Of a stretch of 64,000 nucleotides of DNA, positions 36,127 through 46,101 are shown one piece after another (the stretch's first letter is position 1; each line of letters starts with the position of its first letter). The notes under the pieces are model-generated. The model had not been told where the DNA came from, searched no databases, and worked only from the letters and a program-made list of their open reading frames with translations. Where the stretch lies: contig NC_002578.1 in NCBI RefSeq assembly GCF_000195915.1, positions 1,235,644 through 1,299,643 of the forward strand. Reading direction: 5' to 3'. This stretch comes from Thermoplasma acidophilum DSM 1728 (lineage in GTDB: Archaea > Thermoplasmatota > Thermoplasmata > Thermoplasmatales > Thermoplasmataceae). The position numbers and the translations under genes were made by a program.

Positions 36127-36878
36127 CCAAAATAACCCAGATCCTCTTTGTTCTGCTTGTTCTGGAACTCCTCTGCCATCTTTCCAGTTATCTGTTCTAT
36201 CTGCTTGCTGCGTGTCTCTATATCGCTCATGTCTATCTTGATTCCAAGCTGCCTCTGAAGAACGTTTAGAACTTCCATTGCACTCTTGGGATCCGCAAAA
36301 TATCCCGATGTTTCTCCCATCAGGCATGCCCCATTCATATTGAAAAGCTCCATTCCAAGGCCAAGGATCAGACCTGCAGATCCTACGATGCCTCCGCCGG
36401 GTTCGCCCTTTGGAAAAACAACGCCGTTCTTTTCAAGATCCGCTACGAGGTTCTTGTCCGTCACCGCACCCAGAACTCTTGGCTTATCGACGATCTTTCC
36501 TATGCTGTAGCCTCCAAGCGTGTATATCATGGAAACTCCGATCTCCTTGGCTATCTGCAGCACCTGATATGAAAGCTCATACTGAGCTTCCTGGGTTGTA
36601 CCCTGGAAGTCTCCGGCAAGAATAACCAGATCATGCTTTCCACGCATCTTCTTGTAATAGATCGAATTCCTCACAAGATGTACGACGCTGTCGTCATTGA
36701 TAAAAACCTGGGGCGGTAAATACTGCGAGAATATATCGTACATTTTGGTCATGTTCAGCTTTTCTACGATGTAATCCGCCGCTATCTTCCCCACGTTCCC
36801 GATACCTGGCAACCCACCTATTAGTATCGGGGATTTCAGTTTGATATCCTTATATTTGATCACCACTATTTTCTCCAT
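36123..36878 (-). CDS. PAC2-family protein (PbaB-like proteasome assembly chaperone)
   Basis: About 251 aa. GGLPGIGNVGKIAADYI at the N-terminus, the LVILAGDFQGTTQEAQYELS segment, GGYSIGK, GGGIVGSAGLILGLG and FADPKSAMEVLNVL are typical of archaeal PAC2/COG2047 proteins. Some members (PbaB) help 20S proteasome assembly; T. acidophilum is the classic proteasome organism. The C-terminus is a charged helix and ends GYFG. GAGGTG six nt before ATG 36878 supports that start. Overlaps nop10 upstream and cbiA downstream. Confidence 0.8.
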   Translation of the reverse strand: MEKIVVIKYKDIKLKSPILIGGLPGIGNVGKIAADYIVEKLNMTKMYDIFSQYLPPQVFINDDSVVHLVRNSIYYKKMRGKHDLVILAGDFQGTTQEAQYELSYQVLQIAKEIGVSMIYTLGGYSIGKIVDKPRVLGAVTDKNLVADLEKNGVVFPKGEPGGGIVGSAGLILGLGMELFNMNGACLMGETSGYFADPKSAMEVLNVLQRQLGIKIDMSDIETRSKQIEQITGKMAEEFQNKQNKEDLGYFG

Positions 36879-37038
36879 CAATTTCACCTCTCAACTCTTC
36901 AATCCTGTATTTTCTGAACCTGTCCACAGGGGAATAACGTGGCGGTACAGCTATATAAGTGTCTGAACCGCATTTTGGGCATTTCTCTTCCATTGTGTAG
37001 GCATGGCACCTGGGACATTTTCTGATGAGGGACTTCAT
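36850..37038 (-). CDS. nop10: Nop10, H/ACA ribonucleoprotein component
   Basis: 62 aa. A zinc ribbon with CPRCHAYTMEEKCPKCG (four Cys) followed by PPRYSPVDRFRKYRIEE, the Nop10 linker and helix that bind Cbf5. Works in rRNA pseudouridylation. Overlaps the aIF2-alpha stop by 4 nt and runs 29 nt into the PAC2 gene, a conserved archaeal gene order. Confidence 0.92.
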   Translation of the reverse strand: MKSLIRKCPRCHAYTMEEKCPKCGSDTYIAVPPRYSPVDRFRKYRIEELRGEIDGENSGDQI

Positions 37039-37799
37039 TGCTTGTTGAACTCCACTTCCACCTGTAGCTTCTTGGCCTTCTCGTTAACTATCTGCACAAC
37101 CTTTTTAAGAATTTCTTCGGCCTTTTTGTAGTCCTTGTCCTTCACCACTATTCTGTACCTCGGAGCGCCAACATACTCAAGTTCAACCTTTCCCGTATCC
37201 TCAGGTATTGTGAGAACTTCCTTTATCCTCTCAACACCATCTGAAGCTAAAGAATAGACCTCAAAGTATCCGGAGACGGAAACCTCTGGGATCGTTATGT
37301 TCTCCTTGGCGATCTCCACAAACACATTCTTCCAGTCGCCATTCATCTCTGGAAGCCATTCTCCATTTGACTGCGCTGCACTTTCAAAGGCAGCGAAAAG
37401 CGTTCCAAACAGCTCAACAAGCCTCCTACCGAACTGCTCCTTGCATTCTTCAGGATTTCTATTAAGCCTGCTGCACACTATCTCGAACAACTTATCTGCC
37501 TTCTGTTCGTTCTTCCACTCAGCTATCTTCTCCCTGCTCTGGTGCTGGTTTACCCTCTTCAGCGAAAGATCGACAACCTTCCGCTCGGGATTGACGCCTA
37601 TAACCTTGCATACGACACGCTGCCCCTCACGGAGATAACTCCTTATATGCTTGACCCAGCCAGTGGCGACCTCTGAGATGTGTATGTAACCTTCCACGCC
37701 AGGGTATTCCTCCAGAACACCGTTTGCTCCGAAGTTTTTAACTTCTGTTATCTTGACGACAACAAGATCTCCATTATCCGGTAGGGGTTTAATATTCAT
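37035..37799 (-). CDS. eif2a: Translation initiation factor 2 subunit alpha
   Basis: 254 aa. N-terminal S1 domain (GDLVVVKITEVKNFGANGVL, GYIHISEV, RKVVDLSLKRV), middle helical domain and C-terminal alpha/beta domain with YVGAPRYRIVVKDKDYKKAEE binding the gamma subunit. Forms the aIF2 heterotrimer that brings initiator tRNA to the ribosome. Overlaps S27e upstream by 4 nt. Confidence 0.95.
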   Translation of the reverse strand: MNIKPLPDNGDLVVVKITEVKNFGANGVLEEYPGVEGYIHISEVATGWVKHIRSYLREGQRVVCKVIGVNPERKVVDLSLKRVNQHQSREKIAEWKNEQKADKLFEIVCSRLNRNPEECKEQFGRRLVELFGTLFAAFESAAQSNGEWLPEMNGDWKNVFVEIAKENITIPEVSVSGYFEVYSLASDGVERIKEVLTIPEDTGKVELEYVGAPRYRIVVKDKDYKKAEEILKKVVQIVNEKAKKLQVEVEFNKQ

Positions 37800-37993
37800 A
37801 GTACCTCTACTACCTCACCCGAGGTTGCAAGTATTCCCCCTGTTGGTTTTGCGATCGTAGCACCGCAGATGTTGCAGGTCACGGTGGAAGATGGCCTCGC
37901 GAAGACCACCTGCACGTTTCCGCAGTCTCTGCATTTTATCTTAACAAAATGGCCGTTTATATTCTTGGGCTTTACGAATTTAACATCCGCCAT
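37796..37993 (-). CDS. rps27e: 30S ribosomal protein S27e
   Basis: 65 aa. KFVKPKNINGHFVKIKCRDC begins the protein; two Cys-x2-Cys pairs (CRDC and CNIC) form the zinc ribbon of eS27. The frame extends 22 codons upstream into the L44e gene end, but the conserved start is ATG 37993. Two nt separate it from L44e. Confidence 0.94.
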   Translation of the reverse strand: MADVKFVKPKNINGHFVKIKCRDCGNVQVVFARPSSTVTCNICGATIAKPTGGILATSGEVVEVL

Positions 37994-37995
37994 GA

Positions 37996-38271
37996 TCACG
38001 CCTCCACGATCTCGAACTTCTTTGCCCTTATTCCAGGTGGAGTAATTGCTTTGTGACACTCATCGCAAACAAGCCTCAGAGCTATCCTCTTTGTTGGTTT
38101 TTCCCTTCCCTCGAACTTTGGCCTCGGGAAACCTCCATAACCGGATGTGACTCTCCTGAATCTCCTCTGCCCGGCTTTAAGTTCGCTTGCTTTTCGCTTT
38201 CTTACCCTCTCCACTGAATGGCTTGTATGCTTTTTGCAGTATGGGCAATACGTCATTATCTTCTTAGGCAT
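37996..38271 (-). CDS. rpl44e: 50S ribosomal protein L44e (eL42)
   Basis: 91 aa. [20 protein letters not shown] at the start, [20 protein letters not shown] in the middle, and CDECHKAI, with four zinc-binding cysteines. ATG 38271 is the conserved start; TTG 38277 two codons earlier is unlikely. First gene of the L44e-S27e-aIF2alpha-nop10-PAC2-cbiA operon. Confidence 0.95.
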   Translation of the reverse strand: MPKKIMTYCPYCKKHTSHSVERVRKRKASELKAGQRRFRRVTSGYGGFPRPKFEGREKPTKRIALRLVCDECHKAITPPGIRAKKFEIVEA

Positions 38272-38408
38272 CTTCAAATAGATTCACCTTGATGTGCAAG
38301 TATTTCAATCTATTATTTTTACCTTTTTGCCGTCGCTGGTGATGAGGCCTTTGAAAGTACCTAATTTTCATTCAAGAACTGGAACCATCCGAAAGCAAAT
38401 GATAAAAA

Positions 38409-38696
38409 TCAGAGTTTATCTATTACATTTCTCAGCACATCACCCGGATTAATCCCAACTTTCTGTGCTTCCTGTGATGCTTCAACCACCTTGGCTGATA
38501 GCATGTCATCCAGGGTTTTAACTCCCATAACGCGCACTGCTATGTCTCCCACCTTGTTCGATGTCTCCATGTTAAGATAACCGCACATGGCATACCCCTT
38601 GCTGCCTTTTATGAAAAGAAGCGGCGCATTTCCAAGGTCACTTTTGAAAAACTGATAGACCTTACCGCCTATCTCGATAGAATCTATCTGCATCAT
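38409..38696 (-). CDS. DUF1805 (YunC-like) protein
   Basis: 95 aa. GKVYQFFKSDLGNAPLLFIKG, then KGYAMCGYLNMETSNKVGD and AVRVMGVKTLDDML fit the DUF1805/YunC family of small proteins of unknown role. Transcribed alone ahead of the ribosomal operon. The Cys in YAMCGYL is conserved in the family as I remember it. Confidence 0.75.
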   Translation of the reverse strand: MMQIDSIEIGGKVYQFFKSDLGNAPLLFIKGSKGYAMCGYLNMETSNKVGDIAVRVMGVKTLDDMLSAKVVEASQEAQKVGINPGDVLRNVIDKL

Positions 38697-40006
<1,310 letters not shown>

Positions 40007-40117
40007 AGAACTTTGCAGCTAAAATTTATTTTCAGGCAAAATCTGTATAGATATTGCGCACCATATACTATTTATCAAACGCCCTTATGATTGATACATG
40101 CACCTTCACGACAATGA

Positions 40118-40930
40118 TCAGATCAGCTTGAATGCATCCACATCTAGGACATCATACACATCCGTGCGGCGATGCTTTAGAACTGGCACCTCTTCGCGAT
40201 ATTTTTCAACAAGGGAGAAATCGATATCGAATGTTATGACTCCCTCATCCGTTCCCATCTCCGCCAGAACATCGCCGTACGGAGAGATCACCATGGAATG
40301 CCCTGTGAACCTATGGCCGGTCTGGGCAGCCCCAATTACAAATACGCCGTTTTCCATTGCTCTGGCCTTCAGAAGCGTCTTCCACTGGTCATACTTACGT
40401 TCACCTGCAAACCAGCCCGCCTGATAGATGATCAACTTGGCGCCGTCCAGGGCAAGCATCCTGGCCGGTTCCGGGAACCTGAGATCATAGCATATCAGAA
40501 CCCCAAGCGGATCTCCGGATCCATTGAAAATAGCTGGCCTGGCATCTCCTTTTTCGAATACGCTGCTTTCCCTGAAGCCGAATGCGTCGAAGAGATGCAG
40601 CTTTCTGTACTTCAGGATCAAACCGAGTTCATCTATGTAAATTGCCGTATTGAATGGCTTCAGATTGTACTGATTCCGTTCCGGTATGTTCAGTATGATC
40701 TTCTGGCTCTCACTTCTTGCTATTTCAGTTATGCTCTTCACAAATTTTCCATCCAGAGGTTCCGATATGGTTTTCATATCATCCTTTCCGTCAAAAGCCG
40801 GTGCATATATCTGATATTCCGGAAACACAACAAGATCAGAATTTTTTGCCTTTTCCAGCAATCTGTAGGACGCTTCTATGTTCTTTTCCCTGTCAGTGCT
40901 TGATTCCATCTGTACTACAGCAACCTTCAT
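40118..40930 (-). CDS. Carbon-nitrogen hydrolase (nitrilase superfamily amidase)
   Basis: About 270 aa with the Glu-Lys-Cys triad: Glu in VFPEYQIYAP, Lys in LKYRKLHLFDAFGF and Cys in GVLICYDLRFPEPAR. The closest group is omega-amidase/Nit-type or a general C-N hydrolase that splits amides. ATG 40930 is preferred over GTG 40939. Single gene; substrate not known. Confidence 0.86.
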   Translation of the reverse strand: MKVAVVQMESSTDREKNIEASYRLLEKAKNSDLVVFPEYQIYAPAFDGKDDMKTISEPLDGKFVKSITEIARSESQKIILNIPERNQYNLKPFNTAIYIDELGLILKYRKLHLFDAFGFRESSVFEKGDARPAIFNGSGDPLGVLICYDLRFPEPARMLALDGAKLIIYQAGWFAGERKYDQWKTLLKARAMENGVFVIGAAQTGHRFTGHSMVISPYGDVLAEMGTDEGVITFDIDFSLVEKYREEVPVLKHRRTDVYDVLDVDAFKLI

Positions 40931-41289
40931 AAACGACACCCATCAAACGCTAAGCGGAGATCCTTCGATTTTATATCGTACAATAATATTTTAAGGTATT
41001 CAGGAACTGGCATAATTCGACAGAACATAACTCTTGAGGGCTGGTCTTAAAGACATCTGCCGAAATATCGCATGAAAACGTGGACCTTATTCTATCTGCC
41101 GAAGTTCGCCGGTTTGCCTGTTACAAAAGAAGATTCTTCCTGCTAGGACACATCCAGTAGAAGCCCCAAGGAAAATTCCAGGGGAATGAGTTCGGAGTAT
41201 CCCGCCGCATCCTCCTTGTACTGATAAGCGATAAGCATAGGCACACTTTTCATTGAGCATATCCATAGCATACTACTAGAAGATGAAGT
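40931..41289. other. 359-nt stretch without a supported gene
   Basis: A 59-codon minus-strand frame (41087-41266) exists, but its codons are unlike the neighbours and nothing resembles a known protein. No rRNA, SRP or RNase P signature is visible. The segment 41160-41190 has CCCAAGGAAAATTCCAGGGG, a weak stem. Purpose unknown; it may hold the otsB operon terminator. Confidence 0.4.
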
Positions 41290-42033
41290 TTATTGCTTTT
41301 TCTGAACTCCTAACATTTCTATGAACTTAAGTATTTTTCGCATTTCTATGTAATCTGCCACGTGAAACTTTGCGTGCGTTTCTCCTTCTCCGACTTTTAT
41401 TGTAAGCGCGTCATCATTGGCTTCGAAGGCCGCCTCGTCGGTAGCATCATCGCCTGCTATTATGGCCGGCCTTTCTCCTCTTACAGACCTTATTGCAGAT
41501 CCCTTGTTAACGCCGGGAACACGGAGCTCTATGATCATCTTCCCGTAATATGTTTCCACTCCAAATATTCTGGCTATCTCTTCGATCCTCGATCTTAATT
41601 TTGGCTTCATATCCGCCCCCATAAGTCCGAGATGATACAGCACTGCAAGATTCTTCCTATATATCCTGAGCCCCGGGAAATCAGATACCCATGACCTTGT
41701 ATCTTCGTATATTCTGTCGAAGACTCCAAGGAAGCGATCTGATCCATTGTTGTAAACGATCTGCCCATTGATCTTCGAACATGCGCCATGATAGCAGATC
41801 ATATTTATGTCAAGTGGCAGAAACCTGCTTATTTCCTCGGGAGATCTTCCCGTAACGATATAGGTATCAAATCTTTCTTTAAGATCGGATATCAGCGAGA
41901 GGAGACCAGCATCAGCATAGCTCTCCTCCGGGTTCATTATTATCGGCACAAGCGTGCCGTCATAATCGAGGAATATCATGGGGTTCTGCGTTACTATGGC
42001 ATAAAGTGCATCTTCAAGTGACTGTTCTATCAT
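41290..42033 (-). CDS. otsB: Trehalose-6-phosphate phosphatase
   Basis: 247 aa HAD-superfamily phosphatase: nucleophile motif FLDYDGTLVPI near residue 22, motif II VTGRS, Lys in the GVNKGSAIR block, and acidic motif GDDATDEAAF. It removes phosphate from trehalose-6-phosphate. Starts 20 nt inside the otsA end, so it is coupled. I recall a solved structure for the T. acidophilum protein (TA1209), which also supports the species guess. Confidence 0.93.
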   Translation of the reverse strand: MIEQSLEDALYAIVTQNPMIFLDYDGTLVPIIMNPEESYADAGLLSLISDLKERFDTYIVTGRSPEEISRFLPLDINMICYHGACSKINGQIVYNNGSDRFLGVFDRIYEDTRSWVSDFPGLRIYRKNLAVLYHLGLMGADMKPKLRSRIEEIARIFGVETYYGKMIIELRVPGVNKGSAIRSVRGERPAIIAGDDATDEAAFEANDDALTIKVGEGETHAKFHVADYIEMRKILKFIEMLGVQKKQ

Positions 42034-43339
42034 TTATCTTCCTCTTTGCTATCGCATTGATTCGTCGGATCCACCAGTCAGTATCTCTCCTTGACACCTC
42101 TTCCTTCATCTTCCTGAGCCTTTCCCGGATCTCATCCTCGCCCATATTCATGGCGCTGTATATCGCTTCCGCAACTTCGCCAAGGCTATTTGGATTCACG
42201 ACCACGGCTCCGTCCAGGCAGTTTGAAGCACCGGCAAATCTTGAAAGTATCAGGATACCCTTATCGGATGATGCTACAAACTCCTTTGAAACCAGGTTCA
42301 GGCCATCGATCAGTGGTGTTATGAGAGCTATATCCGCATTCTTGTAATACGATACCAGCATCTTATCGGAGATCTTCCTGTACATGTATAGTATCGGCAT
42401 CCAGCTGATCGATCCGAACTCTCCATTTATTCTGCCTATATGCATCTCGAGTTCGCGCTTCATGGCCACATAATCTGACACGGTTGTCCTGCTGGGTGTG
42501 ACTATCATAACGTAAACGAACTTGCCCACGAGATCGGGGTGCCTTCTAAGCAGCTCCTCGATTGAAAGAACCCGATTCACCAGGCCCTTCGTGTAATCCA
42601 GTCTGTCTATGGAAAATATAAGCTTTCTGTCCATGAGCGCATAGCTCTTTATGTCCGTACCCCTTGTCTTGCTGAAGTAGCGGTAATCTATTCCGAGAGG
42701 TATAACCAGGCTCTTTGCTCTCGAGTTCTCGTCCAGAAGATCTGTAAAGTTCTTCCTGTAGGTTTCGGTATGGAATGTTATGAAGTCAGATCTCGAAAGG
42801 CTGTCGATTATATCCCTGCTCTCAGGCAGCGTCTCGAACATCTCCTTGGAAACCCATGGTATGTGCCAGGTGAATATTATCCGGTTTGTTATTCCTCGAT
42901 CCCGGAGCATCTTAGGAACAAGGGAAAGCTGGTAATCATGTATCCATATAACGTCCTCCGGAGATAACGACTGAACGATCATGTTGGTGAATTTTTCGTT
43001 GACACGCCTGTAGATTTCGTAGCCATTGTCTGTGTACTTGACCCTCTCCCTGAAGTAATGGAATAGCGGCCACAGCGTTCTGTTAGAGTAAAGATCATAA
43101 TAGCCATGTTTTTCAGGCACACTGAGCATGACCCTGCGGATTCTGTATTTCCCAACGTCCTCATCCAGATATTTGCCATCCAGCTTGCCGTCTCCCCAGC
43201 AAATCCAAGTGCCACCGTATTTTTCCATCGCTCTCCGCAGGGCTGTAGCAACCCCGCCAACATTTTCCTTTATGATCTCCTTTCCTGCAGCCTTATCATG
43301 GGAAAATGGGCATCTGCTGGAGACGACTATGTACTTCAT
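42014..43339 (-). CDS. otsA: Trehalose-6-phosphate synthase (GT20)
   Basis: 441 aa. GGVATALRRAMEKYGGTWICW, VIWIHDYQLSLVPKMLR, RIIFTWHIPWVSKEMFETLP, FITFHTETYRKNF, FSIDRLDYTKGLVNRVL and the C-terminal SRFAGASNCLDGAVVVNP are OtsA motifs for glucose-6-phosphate and nucleotide-sugar binding. Forms an otsA-otsB operon making trehalose, a compatible solute for heat and acid stress. Confidence 0.94.
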   Translation of the reverse strand: MKYIVVSSRCPFSHDKAAGKEIIKENVGGVATALRRAMEKYGGTWICWGDGKLDGKYLDEDVGKYRIRRVMLSVPEKHGYYDLYSNRTLWPLFHYFRERVKYTDNGYEIYRRVNEKFTNMIVQSLSPEDVIWIHDYQLSLVPKMLRDRGITNRIIFTWHIPWVSKEMFETLPESRDIIDSLSRSDFITFHTETYRKNFTDLLDENSRAKSLVIPLGIDYRYFSKTRGTDIKSYALMDRKLIFSIDRLDYTKGLVNRVLSIEELLRRHPDLVGKFVYVMIVTPSRTTVSDYVAMKRELEMHIGRINGEFGSISWMPILYMYRKISDKMLVSYYKNADIALITPLIDGLNLVSKEFVASSDKGILILSRFAGASNCLDGAVVVNPNSLGEVAEAIYSAMNMGEDEIRERLRKMKEEVSRRDTDWWIRRINAIAKRKINDRTVT

Positions 43340-43465
43340 GCATCCATATTATCTTATGATATTAAAATGCTAAAGCGCATGATCGCTTCGGAAGGAATAT
43401 CGACAGGGCGAGATTCGCTGTCTCATAATCGCCCGGATCTGCGCTGAAGCCGTAAAATCACGAAA

Positions 43466-43476
43466 ATCTTATATAG
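43466..43476 (+). promoter_or_regulatory. TATA box of the 5S rRNA gene
   Basis: ATCTTATATAG lies about 26 nt upstream of the mature 5S 5' end (43497), the normal archaeal box A to start distance. The preceding AATC/AAAA purines could be the BRE. A second TATATA at 43486-43490 is too close to the start to be the main box. Confidence 0.75.
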
Positions 43477-43496
43477 ATGTGTTCTATATAGTGTTC

Positions 43497-43618
43497 GGCA
43501 ACGGTCATAGCAGCAGGGAAACACCAGATCCCATTCCGAACTCGACGGTTAAGCCTGCTGCGTATTGCGTTGTACTGTATGCCGCGAGGGTACGGGAAGC
43601 GCAATATGCTGTTACCAC
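43497..43618 (+). rRNA. rrf: 5S ribosomal RNA, stand-alone gene
   Basis: About 122 nt starting GGCAACGGTCATAGCAGCAG, with the loop B/C core CCCATTCCGAACTCGACGG and AGCCTGCTGCG, and the loop E region GCGAGGGTACGGGAAGC. Terminal helix GGCAACGG pairs with CTGTTACC. Matches my memory of T. acidophilum 5S. No 16S or 23S is adjacent, fitting the scattered single rRNA genes known in Thermoplasma. A T run at 43633-43638 may end transcription. Confidence 0.95.
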
Positions 43619-43656
43619 TTTTGAAATGAAAGTTTTTTACATCTATCTTTAATTCA

Positions 43657-44943
43657 GTGGCAATGATTAATCCTTGGTCATCATCTGATTTCTTCGACTA
43701 TGAGAGGCTAAAGAGAGAATTCGGCATAGGCGATATGAACGTTCCCTTCGATCATTTTCTCTTCAGGAGGCACCTTATACTTGGCCAGCGATCCATAGAC
43801 TATATCGACTACGCTTTAAAGCATCACATGAAATTCAACGTTATGACTGGCCTCATGCCTTCAGGAGAGATGCATCTTGGCAACAAGAGCGCCATAGACC
43901 AGGTCATCTTCTTCCAGAAGCTTGGCGGCAGGGTTTCCATAGCGGTGGCTGATCTCGAATCTTATTCGACGAGGGGGATAAGCCTTGAACGGGCCAGGGA
44001 AGTTGCCATAGAGAAGTACATATTGAACTACATTGCCATGGGCCTGGAGCCATGCGAGATATATTTTCAGTCCAGAAACAGCGACGTGCAGTTCCTGGCT
44101 TACATGCTGGGGAACAGAACCAACATGAGTGAGCTCAGATCGCTCTATGGGTTCACTGACACCCACGATCTGCTTCATATCAATGCGCCGCTGATACAGG
44201 CCGCAGACGTACTGCACACCCAGATGAAAAAATATGGGGGCCCAGCTCCTACCGTCGTGCCTGTTGGCTTCGATCAGGACCCGCACCTGAGATTGATGAG
44301 GGACCTTGCCAAGAGGATGAGGATATTCAACATACAGTTAGAAAATGATCTGGTGGTATCCGTCAGAGGAAAGGACGACCCGAAAGAGTACATAGACATG
44401 GCCTACGAATATCTCTCCAGTAGGTACACGAACGTGAAGAAGGACTATGAATACAGGGTTGTAAGGGCTGATGGAGTCGATCAGCAGGACCTTGTGGGCA
44501 TAGACCTGGACCTCGCCCATATGGAGACCAAGTACAACGATTTCGCCTTTATAGCTCCGTCTGCAACATACCAGAAGTTGATGAAGGGCCTCAAGGGCGG
44601 GAAGATGTCTTCATCCGTACCGGATTCGCTCATATCCCTGAACGATGACCCGAAGGAGGCCAGAAGAAAGATAATGGCCGGCATGACGGGCGGGAGAGAC
44701 ACAGAAGAGGAGCAGCGCAGGCTTGGAGGGGAGCCAGACAGATGCCCGATATTCGACCTGTACAATTATGAGATTGATGACGACAAGCATGTAAAGGAGG
44801 TTTACGACGACTGCAGGAACGGGAAGAGAATGTGTGGGTTCTGCAAGCGCGAAATAGCTGACAGGATGGCCAGCTGGCTATCCGATCTTTCAAAAAAGAG
44901 GGAAGAGGCGAGAGAAAAACTCTCACTTTATATTCATGAATAG
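43657..44943 (+). CDS. trpS: Tryptophanyl-tRNA synthetase
   Basis: 428 aa, class I archaeal/eukaryal TrpRS. HIGH-like GLMPSGEMHLGNKSAIDQ near residue 68, AVADLESYS and the VPVGFDQDPHLRLMRDLA block, and KMSSS as the KMSKS loop (about residue 315). A Cys-rich C-terminal segment (RMCGFCKREIADRM) is present. Start GTG 43657 or ATG 43663. It is convergent with mtnA, overlapping its end by 21 nt. Confidence 0.93.
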   Translation: MAMINPWSSSDFFDYERLKREFGIGDMNVPFDHFLFRRHLILGQRSIDYIDYALKHHMKFNVMTGLMPSGEMHLGNKSAIDQVIFFQKLGGRVSIAVADLESYSTRGISLERAREVAIEKYILNYIAMGLEPCEIYFQSRNSDVQFLAYMLGNRTNMSELRSLYGFTDTHDLLHINAPLIQAADVLHTQMKKYGGPAPTVVPVGFDQDPHLRLMRDLAKRMRIFNIQLENDLVVSVRGKDDPKEYIDMAYEYLSSRYTNVKKDYEYRVVRADGVDQQDLVGIDLDLAHMETKYNDFAFIAPSATYQKLMKGLKGGKMSSSVPDSLISLNDDPKEARRKIMAGMTGGRDTEEEQRRLGGEPDRCPIFDLYNYEIDDDKHVKEVYDDCRNGKRMCGFCKREIADRMASWLSDLSKKREEAREKLSLYIHE

Positions 44944-45945
44944 ATCTTTTTCCATGAGCTCCTTCAACTTGCCCAGTTCCGACGGCTTGAATATGCCATA
45001 TTCCGTTATGAAACCGGTCACATATTCGTTTGGCGTGACGTCGAAGGCTGGATTCCTGCTGTGGCTTTCAACCGGTCCTATTCTCGTGCCATTTATCTCA
45101 AGCACCTCGTTCTCGTCGCGTTCCTCTATCGGTATCTCATCGCCGCTCTTTATGCTGAAATCGAATGTGCTTCCCGGTGCCGCAACGTAAAACGGTATGC
45201 CGTTGGTCTTAGCGAGCACAGCCTTCTCATATGTGCCTATCTTGTTGGCGAAATCGCCGTTGCTTGCTATGCGGTCCGCACCGACTATCACCAGATCAAC
45301 TTCCTTTCTCCTCATGTAGAATCCGGCTGCATTGTCGGCTATTATGGCGTGATCTATGCCCTCCTGGGCAAGTTCCCATGCGGTAAGCTTTGCGCCCTGG
45401 AGCCTGGGTCTCGTTTCATCCACAAAGACAAAGATGTTCTTGCCGTCGCCGTGTGCCATCCTTATTGGGGCCAGCGCCGTGCCCCAGTCTACCACTGCGA
45501 GTGCGCCTGCGTTGCAGTGCGTAAGAATCCTGGCATTCTGGCCTATCAGCTGGTTTCCTATCTCACCGATCTTCCTGCTTCTTCCCGATATCTCCATGGC
45601 GTATCTTCTGGCGGAGTTCATGTCAAAATCGTTGATCTGCATGTATCTGATGGCCTTGAACAGGTCATACGCTGTTGGCCTGGTCGATCCTATCTTTCTG
45701 ACAGCTTCGTCCATATTCTCCCCTTTTTTCTTCGCCATGGCCAGGCCATAGGCCGCAGTGACACCTATGGCAGGAGCACCCCTGACAACCATGTTCTTGA
45801 TCGCATAGGCTATGTCATCGGAATTCTTGGCTTCGAATATCTCGATCTTCTCTGGAAGCTTTCGCTGATCTATCAACTTTACCTCATCATCCTCATACCA
45901 GACGGCTTTCAAAGTTCTGACTTCACCATCTATGACTACCTTCAT
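44923..45945 (-). CDS. mtnA: Methylthioribose-1-phosphate isomerase (eIF2B-like family)
   Basis: 340 aa. MVVRGAPAIGVTAAYGLAMA, LTHCNAGALAVVDWGTAL (catalytic Cys), FVDETRPRLQGAKLTAWEL, IVGADRIASNGDFANKIGTY (catalytic Asp) and PFYVAAPGSTFD are all MtnA blocks. It converts methylthioribose-1-P to methylthioribulose-1-P in methionine salvage, or in archaea the related ribose-1,5-bisphosphate isomerase in AMP turnover. The motif set fits MtnA better. Confidence 0.88.
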   Translation of the reverse strand: MKVVIDGEVRTLKAVWYEDDEVKLIDQRKLPEKIEIFEAKNSDDIAYAIKNMVVRGAPAIGVTAAYGLAMAKKKGENMDEAVRKIGSTRPTAYDLFKAIRYMQINDFDMNSARRYAMEISGRSRKIGEIGNQLIGQNARILTHCNAGALAVVDWGTALAPIRMAHGDGKNIFVFVDETRPRLQGAKLTAWELAQEGIDHAIIADNAAGFYMRRKEVDLVIVGADRIASNGDFANKIGTYEKAVLAKTNGIPFYVAAPGSTFDFSIKSGDEIPIEERDENEVLEINGTRIGPVESHSRNPAFDVTPNEYVTGFITEYGIFKPSELGKLKELMEKDLFMNIK

Positions 45946-46101
45946 CGTGCATTACCTTTTTCTTCATTTTCAAGAGATATTTAACAGATTCCCATGCTTC
46001 CACAGATGAAGCACTTTGGAATGAAGCGGTCTCTGAATTGCGGCCATCATTATTTCGGAATCACCGATAAGCTGCGTATACCATTGTCTGCCACGATCAT
46101 C

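Noticed and set aside
36127-36327. 67-codon N-terminal extension of cbiA
   Set aside because: It lies inside the PAC2 gene in another frame, has low-complexity Arg/Asp/Glu content, and CbiA begins at the ATG that overlaps the PAC2 stop.
41087-41266. 59-codon minus-strand frame between the amidase and otsB
   Set aside because: Codon use unlike neighbours, no ribosome site and no family resemblance.
45061-45984. 307-codon plus-strand open frame
   Set aside because: Shadow of mtnA; composition is rich in Cys/Arg/Tyr and matches no family.
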